Shown here: positions 11,501 through 22,100 of the stretch, piece after piece
Layout: each line of letters begins with the position of its first letter
How positions within the stretch are numbered: position 1 is the first letter of the stretch
Assembly (NCBI GenBank): GCA_945910005.1
Contig: OX246738.1
Location: 21,888,686-21,952,685 of the forward strand
DNA: 64,000 nucleotides
Origin: Isoperla grammatica
Taxonomy: Eukaryota; Arthropoda; Insecta; Plecoptera; Perlodidae
Direction: 5' to 3'
Notes under the pieces: model-generated
Database searches by the model: none
What the model saw: only the letters and a program-made list of their open reading frames with translations
Told to the model about the DNA's origin: nothing
Program-made: the position numbers and the translations under genes

Positions 11501-12798
11501 TTTTGGGTACCCCCTCATATTGTAGATAGAAATGTGCAAACCTGTGACTGACTGTAGCGAGCGGGTGAAATATGACATCGCTACCCTGCACCTCTCATAG
11601 AACTTGATGGCAAAGTATAGTCTCATCATGAAAACTGCGTGAATTTAAGTTCTTTGCTAATATCTTGAGAACGCTCCACAATACAGTATTCAAAAAGTGA
11701 TATGCATTGTGATATTGCATTGTGGTTTCGTAAGAAAAAACTAGATTTGAAAATAACAACTATTTTAATCATTACGGTTAGGCCTATAGCACAAGACTCA
11801 ATTCTAAAAATAGCCGTGTAGCCGTGTTTTGTTTCGGACAAACATTGAATATGCACCAATCAAAGAGAGATACGACGATGCAGTTGCCTAGCAACACATT
11901 GTTTGTCCGCCTGTGATGTCACAACCACCTCAATTGAGGCCTGTGCTATTATTGGTAATGTAACAAAATTTAAAATTAATTACTATTTACCTGGTAATGA
12001 TAAAAATATTTGAACTTTTAAAATCCAGTTTTTCAGTTCTTCTTCAACATTACTAACAAACTGGCCACCTGTAAACTATGTAAATTGGAAGATCAAGACA
12101 GAGCGCACCTCTTCAGATGCGCCGCCCTCAAGAAGGACATTGACTCCCTGCCCGACGAAATGAGCAGGACAGAGAAGGAGGCAACCTTGTATTGGATAGC
12201 AAGAAAAAAGAATGGCTGAAGAGGCCAACTATGCATGGGAAAAAAATAAAAAAAATGAAACCACAATGCACACATTTCTAACTTTTAATATTGTGGAGTG
12301 TTCTCACGATATTAGGTCATGAAAAACGTTAATTTTGCGGGATTTTCATAGTGAGACTCACCATTGGTCCATTTTCCTTAAAGCAAGCAATGCAGATCGC
12401 TTTTACTCAAAGGCAGGTGCTCACTCACTAATGCTAACTGTCTAACGCTTTTCTAGTAAAAATTCAACATATACTTGAAACATCTTGGGGCACAGCCTTT
12501 TAGTCGACGGTTGAACGTACGTTTACCACGCCAGCGACCAACAGTGAACTGTGTGTTTCCAGGAGAGAAGCCATACGCGTGCAACGTGTGTTCGCGTGGC
12601 TTTGCCCAGCGTGGGGACATGTTGAAGCACGCCAGAACGCACGCACGCCACACGAGCAAGCTGTCCAACATCCAGCCCGCGCTCTTGCAGCTTGACCACA
12701 TCACGGAACTCGCACTCAGCGACTCCGACATCACTAACGAGTACCTTATCGACATGCCCATCGTTGAGGTAGAAACTGAGATACAGGAGGACATGTAG
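2597..12798 (+). CDS. C2H2 zinc-finger protein with 13 fingers (8 exons, 5' end incomplete)
   Basis: Probable nuclear DNA-binding protein. Exons, joined by splice phase: 2597-2721, 3488-3812, 5145-5444, 6089-6271, 8622-8755, 9270-9477, 10358-10586, 12563-12798; 1740 bases, open throughout, stop TAG. The first two exons encode an acidic, finger-free region (EEEEAAQSPES, DEKDESADEVELDG). Thirteen C-x2-C-x12-H-x3/4-H fingers follow, from CEECGKSF to CNVCSRGFAQRGD. Three introns cut fingers internally: after CDK in finger 4, after FKDK in finger 6, and between the cysteines of finger 10. The short acidic tail ends VEVETEIQEDM. No ATG opens the first exon in frame, so coding must begin further upstream. 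The acceptor at 3488 could instead be 3518 or 3521, both in frame. It is a paralogue of the ZAD gene at 39233-53990. A weak poly(A) signal candidate is AATAAA at 13508. DNA targets cannot be read from sequence. Confidence 0.88.
6424..7149 (+). mobile_element. Decayed hAT transposon keeping the start of its transposase gene
   Basis: The left end TAAGGTGACCATACGTCC pairs with the right end (inverted: CAAGGTCGCCATATTTAC). Both sides carry the exact 8-base duplication CCCAGTTA (6416-6423 and 7150-7157). Inside, an ATG at 6794 opens a lysine-rich peptide (MPPPKSKCKFNSELQKDF). It then frameshifts into a C-x2-C segment (HCSQCQATFSIAHKLKS), which I read as the N-terminal BED-like finger of a hAT transposase. 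Stops and frame breaks show it is dead, and the catalytic part is absent. It lies in an intron of the zinc-finger gene. Confidence 0.8.
7237..8440. mobile_element. TA-flanked inverted-repeat element (Tc1/mariner-like), interrupted
   Basis: Left CCACATCTGCAGATAAG and right (inverted) CCGCATCTGCAGAAAAG form terminal repeats that continue imperfectly past GGAGTCCGCCGGACTAG. TA lies on both sides (7235-7236 and 8441-8442), the target preference of Tc1/mariner elements. A younger hAT element (7331-7929) sits inside; without it this element is about 600 bases. No transposase is seen. It lies in an intron of the zinc-finger gene. Confidence 0.65.
7331..7929. mobile_element. Non-autonomous hAT element, TAGGGATGACATC family, copy 1
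   Basis: Terminal inverted repeat TAGGGATGACATC with an exact 8-base duplication GTACCTAA (7323-7330 and 7930-7937). Subterminal sequence is rich in CCGGGTACCC. Internally it closely matches the element at 14101-14676 (shared GGCTTGATTTGAA and GCCTTGTGAAG blocks), so the two are copies of one family. No coding capacity. Nested inside the element at 7237-8440. Confidence 0.9.
8949..9020 (-). repeat. tRNA-derived SINE fragment (minus strand)
   Basis: Read on the - strand it contains GGTTCGATTCCCGG, a polymerase III B box as in tRNA T-arms, followed by GGGGATTTTTAACTTT. The same layout, T-arm then a T-rich tail ending TTTTAACTT, occurs at 29806-29884 and 41878-42075. The A-box half is weak or missing. 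It lies in an intron of the zinc-finger gene. Confidence 0.5.
10867..11517 (-). mobile_element. Mariner-family transposon remnant with broken transposase
   Basis: Terminal repeats GAGGGGGTACC on the left and the inverted CCCCCTC end on the right, with TA at both flanks (10865-10866, 11518-11519). The - strand encodes a piece of mariner transposase: RTIQEVQKLSGVT, then a stop codon, then QQILLEDLGMRRFAAKF and VVRLLTPQQK. This corresponds to the helix-turn-helix DNA-binding region (established for the family). The catalytic D,D,D part is missing and the frame is interrupted, so it is a pseudogene in a shortened element. It lies in the last intron of the zinc-finger gene. Confidence 0.82.
12040..12270 (+). 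mobile_element. 3' end of a non-LTR retrotransposon (5' truncated)
   Basis: The + strand encodes the last part of a retrotransposon polyprotein: CKLCKLEDQDRAHLFRC, a C-x2-C-x8-H-x3-C knuckle, then EKEATLYWIARKKNG and a stop at 12217-12219, followed by an A-rich tail. The same knuckle spacing and the EKEA-x-LYW ending occur at 36275-36592 (minus), and the EKEA-x-LYW ending alone at 17735-17835. All are tail fragments of related jockey/R1-like elements. 5' truncation is the usual result of target-primed reverse transcription. Confidence 0.72.
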
Positions 12799-13948
12799 TG
12801 AGACAGGTAGTCAGCGTGGACAATTGGTAGTTTAAAAATGAACATTGAAGTATAAAAATAACATTTATGGGAAATATTGATGTTCTATGTTCCTATACAA
12901 ATTAATTTGCACTCTTCAGATAATGTACATGCCGAGTGCTATAGTTCAATTAATTCAAGGGTGACACAATATTGAATCTAGATGGGCAGAAATGTATTTG
13001 GGATATAACATGTAACCATGGTTCTAAATGGCACAGAAGTGCCTTCCACACCATGTCCCGTCCCACAATATACCGAAGCAAGTAGGCTATATTACTCACG
13101 TGGTAAGCATCATCTTTCAAGTAACACATGTCTTCTTTTATCTTTCCTTGAACATTCATATTTTCATAACTAATAAGTAACTATAAAGTATAGACTAGAC
13201 ATACTGTGCTCTTTTTTTACATGAGGAATTAACTTAAAGAACTGATTGTTTCCAGTTTTCAGTGTAGACAATTCTTAGTTGCTGTGCATAGTAGGGTGTC
13301 CATTTGTCTTGTATCTGAGGGGACAGTCCCGTTTTTTAGGACCCTTTCTGGTGTCCTCACAACTGTTAGCAGGACGGTATTTTGTCCTTTTTTGTAAATA
13401 CGTAGACTGATTTCTCGCATAGATTGGGGCTAGTCAGATGTAAATTTAGAATTTACTGATTGCGTGTATATGGTATACACTTGTCTGCTGACCTTGAGTT
13501 TGCTTTGAATAAATGAATTATTACTGTGTATGGGTTCGTTGAGGGGGGTGGGGAGTGCCGACACTGACTAAGTAGCTGACTTTTTGGAGGCAAGCAACGT
13601 GCTTACCTCAGTCTAGTCTAATGCACCTCTAGTTATGCTAGTCAATAATCAGAATGCCAAAATGAACGTGTAAGTTTACCGGCACTATTAAGAACGACTT
13701 TCCATTCCTAAAACAGAGATATTCTGCATAAAATGTAGAATGCATGATTCATACACCGTAATGAAGTGAGTGTCTCCATTCTACTTTTATGACACACGTT
13801 CTGTTAGTTTCTTTTTTGTTTTATGTCTCGCGATAGCGTTCGAATGAAATTTGAAGTTAAAGTTGAAATTTGGACCATTCACAAGCCTCGATGTGGGTTA
13901 AGCGTAATTATTTTTTGTTGAAAAATCAGTCGAGAAGGTAATTAGTTA

Positions 13949-15217
13949 AGCGAGCGTTTCCACTTGACTCTTATGGCACTTTTGTTCTATTTTTTTTTTT
14001 TTTTTATGTCCGTCGATAGCGGTCGAATGGAAAGTCCGATCAACTTGAAATTTGGACCATCCACAAGCCTCGATGTGGATTGAAGGTGTATAGTTTTGAG
14101 TAGGGATGACATCGGGTAATAAAATTCGGAACCGGTTCCAGCTCTCATATTACCCGGGTACCCGGATCCAGAAAACGTATTTTTCGATGTGTAGGCTTGA
14201 TTTGAAGGTCGTCGCTAGGCCTTGTGAAGGGCGCGGGGCGCGAAGACGAGGGACGAATGACATGCATGCCGCCTACTCGAATAGCCCCACGGAATACGCC
14301 TGCAGTAATCACGTCGAGTAAAAAAAAACATTTCGCAATACACAACTGAAGCACGTACATAAGACATGCTTTTTCAAGTTAAATAAATTGTAATAGAACA
14401 AGTGTTAGCCAGAATGTTCACCAGAATGTTAAACAATGAACAAACAGTAACGAATGCAAGTCGGTTCACGTCTGTTCTGTTCCCCGCCGGGTCACGTGTT
14501 GAGGAAGGGTAAGCTCGCGCCGTACCTGCTGGCTCCATTGAAATCAACCGCAGCAATACTGGCGCGTAAATATAGCCCAGAAACGTACTAATAAATTACC
14601 CGGACCCGAAAAACAGCTCCGGGTAATACTTTGGAGCCGGGTACCCGGGTTACCCGGGTACCCGATGTCATCCCTAGTTTTGAGGCAAAATCGTTCGAAA
14701 AGTTACAAAGTTACACCATAGTTACTGCAAAATATTTTTCTGAAACAAAATGGCGGCAAAATGTGAGATGGCCAGATTTTTCTACAGATTTTTCCGGCCA
14801 CGAATATGTTAATGTAATGGCGATCTGATAAGTATTGGCAAAGTTACACGAAAGTTACTCGAAAATATTTTTCTAAAACACAGTAACGGCAAAATGTGAG
14901 GTGGCTATCTTATAGTAAATTTTTGTCTGGTCACAAATATACTAATTTAAACGCGATCCGATACGTATTCGAGGCAGAAATTACATTTCTATTGCTGTCA
15001 ATAACTGTTAGTAACGGTGGCGGACCGTGTTGAAAACATGACCACGAAAATTCTTAGCAACGCACATTGCACTGTATCCAACAATGTCGGGAAGTATAAT
15101 AGCTATGGAAATAAGAACAATTTTTGCAATGCGCATTCGTGAATTGTTGTTAATTGTTGTTCGTATTAGCATTGAAAACTTTTCGCCAGAAAGTTCGTAG
15201 ATATGGACGCGCTCGCT
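13949..15217. mobile_element. TA-flanked MITE, AGCGAGCG family, copy 1 (split by a hAT insertion)
   Basis: Begins AGCGAGCGTTTCCA and ends with the inverted counterpart (TGGACGCGCTCGCT), with TA on both sides. Inner sequence (GCGATAGCGGTCGAA, GAAATTTGGACCATCCACA, GGCAAAATCGTTCGAAAAG) matches the second copy at 42487-43214. The hAT at 14101-14676 interrupts it. A partial extra copy of its left end lies just upstream at about 13763-13905. No transposase. Confidence 0.65.
14101..14676. mobile_element. Non-autonomous hAT element, TAGGGATGACATC family, copy 2
   Basis: Terminal repeat TAGGGATGACATCGGGTAA with an exact 8-base target duplication GTTTTGAG (14093-14100 and 14677-14684). Closely related to the copy at 7331-7929. 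The flanking element's sequence resumes exactly after the second GTTTTGAG, as the intact copy at 42487-43214 confirms. Confidence 0.92.
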
Positions 15218-16235
15218 TATCAACGCGTCAAACAGAGCGTTTTCCTAGTTACTCTAATTATAAAAAATAAAAAATGGTGGCAAAATATTAGTTAGGTAGT
15301 AAATGTTCGTCCCGTAATATGTTAATTTTAAATGAAATAAATCAATCCGATAGCCTAAGTACTTTAGATGGAAATTACAACATAACTATAGTAACGAAAA
15401 ATTGCTCGAAGCTAGTGCTGCAACTCCTGCAAGTGATTCGGCCAATGAGCACTCACTGCCTTCTAGACTTAACCAAAATCTCATTGAGTAGGCATTCCAA
15501 AGAAGTCACAGTTTTTTCAATGTATTTGAAATTTAATTAAATTAAATTAAATTAAACTAAATTTTGTTTAATTTAATTAAATTAAAATTAAAAATGAAAT
15601 AAAATTTTAAAAAAACAAAAATTAAAATTAAAATAATTTTTTTTCATCTAGTTATGACTGTAACTAATGAATCTGGAGATAGGTTGGAATGTTGTGAATC
15701 ACATCAAAACACACACCAAGCAAATATGAATTGCAAACAAAAATTTCAAGTAATGAAAATAAATCTTACGTGCTCATGATCGTTATAAATGTTATTTTGA
15801 GGATAAAAGTACTTAGATCAAATTCTTTAGGGCTCTGCCTCAGACTCTGCCTCAGACCCCTTTCCACTCCCACAACTACAAGCCACAAGATCTACAAGTG
15901 CCTAATATCCTGTCTTGTTTTTCCACTTTAAATATATGGACACCCTAGCTATGCATAAGGGCCTAGAGATAGAAAAAGATCTAACTTAAAGGTTTGATAT
16001 ATATAAGCATTCTCAATTTGATCCATTGACAACATACAAGCTGTCACATTATATATCTCCTTATTTTATGTTGGCAACAATTTAGTACATTCTATTGCAG
16101 TGCTTATACTCTCCAAGTGACCTAGTAAAAGGTTATTAACCTATTTTAAACAAAGCATGCTAACAAAAATGTGAATGAAACCAGTGTTATTTGTCGTACA
16201 TACCATAAAACATATGTAAAGAAATATATTATTAA

Positions 16236-16381
16236 GGGCCGGTATTTCAATGTCCAGTTAAAGTGTCAAGTAAATTAAACTGTCAGGTAAGCCCAGTTTG
16301 GTGTATTTCTATTGGCCGTTGTCATGGTGAAAACAATTTAACTGGAGAGTAGATTTTAACTGGACATTGAAATACCGGGCC
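16236..16381. mobile_element. PIF/Harbinger-like MITE (146 bases)
   Basis: A terminal inverted repeat of over 20 bases, GGGCCGGTATTTCAATGTCC on the left and its near-perfect complement on the right. A 3-base TAA lies at both flanks (16233-16235 and 16382-16384), matching the TWA target duplications of PIF/Harbinger elements. The centre contains TGTCATGGTGAAAAC, also found near 37030. Confidence 0.78.
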
Positions 16382-17036
16382 TAAGAAGCACTTCCTCTCT
16401 CAAGGTTCGTAAATCCCTTGGCGGAGGCTCGTCATTCGTCAAAAACAAAAAGTCAGGTCATTGTATTCCACAACATGTTAAAAATCACATCTTAATCAAA
16501 TGGGAGAATCATTCAGCGAAACAAATGAATATTGGTCGTCTCGTCGGTCAAAACAAATTTGGGGCCATAAAGTCAAAATAACGCACAGAAATATTCAGCA
16601 CAATTATACAGCAGCAATTCATGAATTATCTACGTTTTCCATGTCATTGTTTTAAATACAAATTTTACATTCCTACCTTTCAATGATCTTGTTGGCCTAT
16701 AGTAGTCCTATTTGTTTTTCTAATTTTAATTAATTTCAGTTGGTTTCATTGTTAATCCCATACTATGTCAAAACTATCATTATTAAATACATATTACACA
16801 AGGTCGGTTTACACTTATTTATGATTTAAGAGTTAACAAAGTTGAATCAAGCCAAAAGCATTATGGCAGTCACACAAGATTTAAGATTCAAAGAAACCAT
16901 AACAATGTTATATACCTCATACACCTAAAATTCTTAGCCTAGCCAATAAAAGGTGACGTTTTACAAATCCGGCCAATGGTAGCAATCCTTAGTAAAACAG
17001 TTAGGAAAACACGTGCTAGGAACAAAATATTAAATC

Positions 17037-17714
17037 TAGAGGTGTGCGAGTAGCACTTTTACAAGTCGAGTCGAGTCGAGTCGAGTCGAGTAGTCTTCTA
17101 GATACTCGAGTATCGAGTCGTGCTCGAGCTTTTTTTACTTTTGCATTTTTAGTTAAAAAAGGAAATCAATCACACAATAACGTACAGAAATAGATAATCA
17201 GTGTATATACATGGTAGCCAGATTGATGCATATTATATCTTGCGGAATATGGCGATAAGTGCAACTGAACCTTCAAGACTGACGTTCATTAAACACGAAT
17301 TTAATATGTAATGTGCTGTGCTGTCTGTGCAGTGCAGTGAAATAAAAGTTCCAAGCACTACTTGTGATGTTCAAGAGGCCAAGGCCTAGACTTTGGCAAC
17401 GAAAAGATGAATATAGGCTCATGACTAGGTACTTGTATAGGCATACACTGGCCCAACATTAGGCCTATTATTGCGATTATTATTATTATTACGTCTTTAT
17501 TTATTGACGCTAGACCTAGGTTAGGATACATCACAAAGTCAGGTAGGATTAATTTAAAACTGGATGAAAATCGGCGTGAGCGATGTCATTTTCATAATTT
17601 GTAGGTTAGGCCTTTAAACTCAAACTTTTTCGAGCCTAAACTACTACTCGACTCGACTTCGAGCTTGAAAAAGTACTCGAAAAACTCGAGAAATCGAGTA
17701 CTCGCACATCCCTA
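17037..17714. mobile_element. Non-autonomous hAT element with TCGAG-rich ends
   Basis: The left end TAGAGGTGTGCGAGTA pairs with the inverted right end TAGGGATGTGCGAGTACTC. Exact 8-base duplication ATTAAATC (17029-17036 and 17715-17722). The left subterminal zone is a short tandem array of TCGAG/GTCGA, and the right is studded with CTCGA. The right terminus resembles the TAGGGATG ends of the other hAT copies here. No coding capacity. Confidence 0.9.
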
Positions 17715-17734
17715 ATTAAATCTTAAATCATACA

Positions 17735-17835
17735 CCGCCGCACTTCAGAATGACATTGACGCCCAATGACATGGGCAGGTCAGAAAAAGAAGCCATTTTA
17801 TATTGGATAGCGAGCAAGAGGAATGGCTGAGGAAG
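17735..17835 (+). mobile_element. Decayed 3' end of the same non-LTR retrotransposon type
   Basis: The + strand carries a degraded match to the tail at 12040-12270: CTTCAGAATGACATTGAC, then EKEAILYWIASKRNG and a stop at about 17828. The frame has a stop within the first part. It sits directly beside the hAT element ending at 17714. Confidence 0.6.
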
Positions 17836-18234
17836 CCGCACTCTCTGCATAGGGGAAAAAAAGTAAGTGTGTAAACCAACCTTTAGTACCTTTGTAAACA
17901 AATTTTTGTAGTGAGCAGCAAAATGGTGATTTTTGTGCCTTTGGGACAATCTGATTTTGACGTTTATCGAACCGTCGCGAGGATATTGACAAACCTTGTT
18001 TCTCTAACAGGACTTACAAAAGGACCTCATAGAGCTGTACTGAAAAAAGTGTTGTAAAATAATAATACGTATACATTTAATGTGGAACTAAAAATGAGCT
18101 ACAGCCGTATTTATTTCTGTACTGGGTAAGTCAACCAGTTGAGCCTAAAACATTCTCTAATAGTAGTGCAATGTGGTAATATGCCCAACTTCATTGTTTG
18201 TGGGACATATTAAGTAAATAATACAAATAAATAA

Positions 18235-18240
18235 TTTATT
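18235..18240 (-). terminator. Poly(A) signal AATAAA for the large repeat-protein gene
   Basis: On the - strand AATAAA occurs about 23 bases after the stop codon at 18263-18265. Its position and orientation fit the end of the gene. A cleavage site cannot be confirmed from sequence alone. Confidence 0.5.
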
Positions 18241-18262
18241 AAGATACATAGTCATAGTCCAA

Positions 18263-19091
18263 TTATTTCTTGTTTCTGTTTAGATTGTTTGGTTGCTTTT
18301 TGTCCGCCTTCAGATCATTATGATTGTGGTCATTAAACTTGTTCTCTGTTTTACACACGACAGGCATTGAAGCATCTTCAACTGTGCGTTTGGACAGCGG
18401 ATAATCCTCTATTTGCGTTGAGGCGTTCCTTTGGTCTGAGCCTGAGCTCATTAATGCAGTCTCCCTCCCAATTTCATTCACTGGTGCATTTAAATTGCCA
18501 ACGTCTAGAACATCGCAGGCGCTCTTATATCGTACTGATTTTGTTTCACTCGATGGCCCTGATGTACCGCTTTCACTACTGGAAGCAAAATGCATCCAAG
18601 TGAACACTTTAAAACAGTTGAAAATGAGTGAAGTAAATTTGATGTTTTTTTTATTCAATATGTAGTTATATTGACTTTATCTTCTGTCAAACTTGCCTAA
18701 ACAATATTGTTTGTAAAGCTTTGTACTGTTAAAAGGCCAGACAAGTTTGGTAATCAATATTATAACACAATTGTACCAAATCTTCACCTACAAACATTAT
18801 AACCACCTATTTTTACATTAAATTTGTGCAAGTAAGATCTAATTTATTTATGAATTTGGGGCAACTCAAGAGCTAAAGGCTGTGTCAAACGATCGAGTAA
18901 ATCGCTACGATTAGACTTGCACTTGATAGTGTGAAACTTGCCGCGTCACACGGTTGAGGCAGACGCGCGAGCTCGAAAAATGTCCAATCTGTTCAACCTT
19001 CTAGCGAGTCAAGTTAGCAAACTCCAATCAAAACTCATTACTTTAACATATGACCAGTGACACATGAGAATCTATTATCTTATCCTATTAA

Positions 19092-19128
<37 letters not shown>

Positions 19129-22100
19129 ATAATTTATTAGTATTATCTATTATTCTTCTGCCGTGGATCGGAGATAGTAAAGCTCGCACGAGTTTCTCGA
19201 TCGCCTGATATGGCTTTAAGATCATTTGAACCTCCTAGATGATTTTAGATAATACTTTAGAACCAACTCATGTGATATACGAGTCGTTTAGAGCTTTGCA
19301 TTGCACATATCCAGAAATAACTGTATTTGTGACTGAGTTATGTGAAAACTAATCTGATTTAAATGTTTGTATGTGTTTGCATGTGTGCAATCAAATTTAA
19401 AACAAAGTTTTACCTGGAAGCCCATTTATAAGGAAGTGCAGCGTAATAAACGCTGTGCGATGACTTGATAGCTTCCCGTGGCATTATAGAATTTTCATCA
19501 ATTGGCAACAGTTTTGTATCTTCAACAATGTTCATTAACTCATGACTGCTGGAGGGGATGGCTGGAATATGTGTATAGTAGATACTAGGCCTAGATGAAT
19601 TAACAACTGGCAACGGTTTTGTATCTTCAACGATGTTCATTAACTCATGACTGCTGGAGGGCATGGCTGGAATATGTGAAAAGTAGATACTAGGCCTAGA
19701 AGAATTAACAACTGGCAACGGTTTTGTATCTTCAACGATGTTCATTAACTCATGACTGCTGGAGGGCATGGCTGGAATATGTGAAAAGTAGATACTAGGC
19801 CTAGAAGAATTAACAACTGGCAACGGTTTTGTATCTTCAACGATGTTCATTAACTCATGACTGCTGGAGGGCATGGCTGGAATATGTGAAAAGTAGATAC
19901 TAGGCCTAGAAGAATTAACAACTGGCAACGGTTTTGTCTCTTCAACGATGTTCATTAACTGGTGACTGCTGGAGGGCATGGCTGGAATATGTGAATAGTA
20001 GATACTAGGCCTAGAAGAAAGAGGGGTGTCAAGGGGGGGCTCCTGAAAACAAGGATCTTTTTTTTCAGCTTGTGTTATAGGCAAGCTTTTAGTCAGTTTT
20101 GCGGTAGCCCGTGATGGAACTGAATCGTCAGTTTCTGATACATTTGGCTTATATCTCACTTGGGCGTTCATGTGTGGAAGTGTTTCCTTAAAACAAGGAT
20201 CTTTAGTATTAAGTGGAGAAGCTGGTACATGTTTTATGTCATGTAAATCATTACAAGGGGAGTGTGTAGTGAATATCGTTGGATATATTTCCTGAAAGCA
20301 TGGATCTTCCAACTGAAACATTGGGCGTGTTACACTCAAATTGTCTTTCACTGAAGCATGATCTTGTTCAGGTAATGTATCTGCTGCATAGTGCACCACT
20401 TTAGAATGGTTTACACTGGACTTACTTGACATTCCTTCCCATATATGTTCATCAACACTAGTTGTAATTTCATCTGTTTTACTCATTGAAGCAGATTCTT
20501 CATTTTCTGCTTCTTTCTCACTAGTTAGTGGTAAACTTTGATTTTGGATAGATGGTTTATCAAACTGTTCTCCAATTGAGGAAGGACTTGGTGATAAATC
20601 TGTCCATGACTCAGTTTTGTTGAACTGTTCCGACTGTGAAGAAGATGATAACAATTCACAAAAGATTTCTTCTTCATCATCATTAAAATGTATGGCAGAA
20701 TAATAGAGAGTTTGTTTGTCAGTAATTTCTAACAATAATGGAGCATCGCTCTCAGTTAACTTCAAAGGGGGCTGATTAGAGATTAATTTATAATTATTCT
20801 GATTGCTTTCCTGTGCTTGGCATGTGTGTGCAATGCAAGGCACAATATTTATAGATGGCTTCGGTTTTGAAGACTTGCATACGCACACGGGATCATTTAA
20901 TGTGGTTTGTTTTTCATCTGTTTGCAAATCAGGCATCACCCCTATTATTTGTCCAACTAGACTTGTATCTTGCTTCTGTGTTTCATGCAATGTACATGTA
21001 TGTGGATAGGGTTGCACAAAATCAAGTGATTCACATTCTGGAATGTCAGTGGACAATGGTGTGCCGACTCTCAATTTGATCGCCACTTGACTATGCAGTG
21101 GAGTTGAAGACGAAGTAATTCCTAATTCTGTTGTTTCAAGCACCCGAACGTTTGCAGTGTCGTAGCTGGCAAGGGGCATTGTCCTGGATTCCCTAGTGGA
21201 ATATTTACAGGGAAGGTTTTCACATGACCTCGTTGCTCTTATAATTGATTTGAATTTTATGTTTGAAGTTGGCCACACGACGGCTTTTGTTGAAATTGTT
21301 TGTTTACAAGAGGATTTTGCTGTCTTCTCTTCTACCAATGAATTTTCTGCTAGTTTTGTACTTGTCAGTTTCAATGGTTCTGTGGAGTAATTGTTTTCTT
21401 CTAATGGAGAAGTGTAAATGAATGATGTTTGGGTACTACAAAACTTTGTTGACATACAGGACTCAGCATTGTTATCTGTCTGTGTACTTGCAATTGCTGT
21501 TGATTGATTTTGTTTTTCAGACTCTAAGTAAATGTGTTTTTGGACAATAAACCTGTCATTGAGATTTGGTGACCAAGTTGTCAAGATTCTTTCACCGAAT
21601 GTCTGAATAGTATTCTTTACAGCTGGAGAAGATGACGGGGAGTTGTCACAGCCACATTTTTCATGGAACATACTTGGAGGTTGAGTATTTGAAGTTCTGT
21701 AATTAAATTGTTTGTTTGGTTTATCCATAACCGAACGAGGCAATTCCGGTTTGTTGCAAATACAGGTGTTATTGGGTGAATGATTAGGTACAGTTTTTTT
21801 ACTAAAGTTTTGGGTTGGTTCATTTAGAACCAAAGGAGGTGATGCCGGGTTGTTGCAAGTACAAGTCTTATTGGGTGGGAGGATAGTTGCAGTTCTGTCA
21901 CTGAAGTTTTGGGTTGGCTTATCTAGAACCAAACAAGGTGATTCAGGTTTGTTGCAACTACAAATCTTATTGAGTGGTTGAACAGTCGCAGTTCTGTCAC
22001 TGAAGTTTTGGGTTGGTTTATCTAGAATCAAACAAGGCGATTCAGGTTTGTTGCAACTACAAATCTTATTGAGTGGGGGAATAGTTGCAGTTCTGTCACT

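Larger units (their letters stand above)
13292..15947. mobile_element. Probable hAT relic hosting younger insertions
   Basis: The left end TAGGGTGTCCAT is repeated inverted at the right end (ATGGACACCCTA). The left end also contains GGACAGTCCCG, similar to the inner end of the hAT at 6424. Flanking 8-mers are GCTGTGCA (13281-13288) and GCTATGCA (15948-15955), 7 of 8 alike, but the left one is offset by three bases from the repeat. The boundary is therefore less secure than for the other hAT copies. Confidence 0.45.
12799..18262. other. Intergenic region packed with transposable elements
   Basis: No host gene is recognised between the two genes here. It holds a probable hAT relic (13292-15947), a TA-flanked element (13949-15217) with a hAT inside (14101-14676), an AT-rich low-complexity patch around 15530-15640, a Harbinger-like MITE (16236-16381), a further hAT (17037-17714) and a retrotransposon tail (17735-17835). 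Confidence 0.6.
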
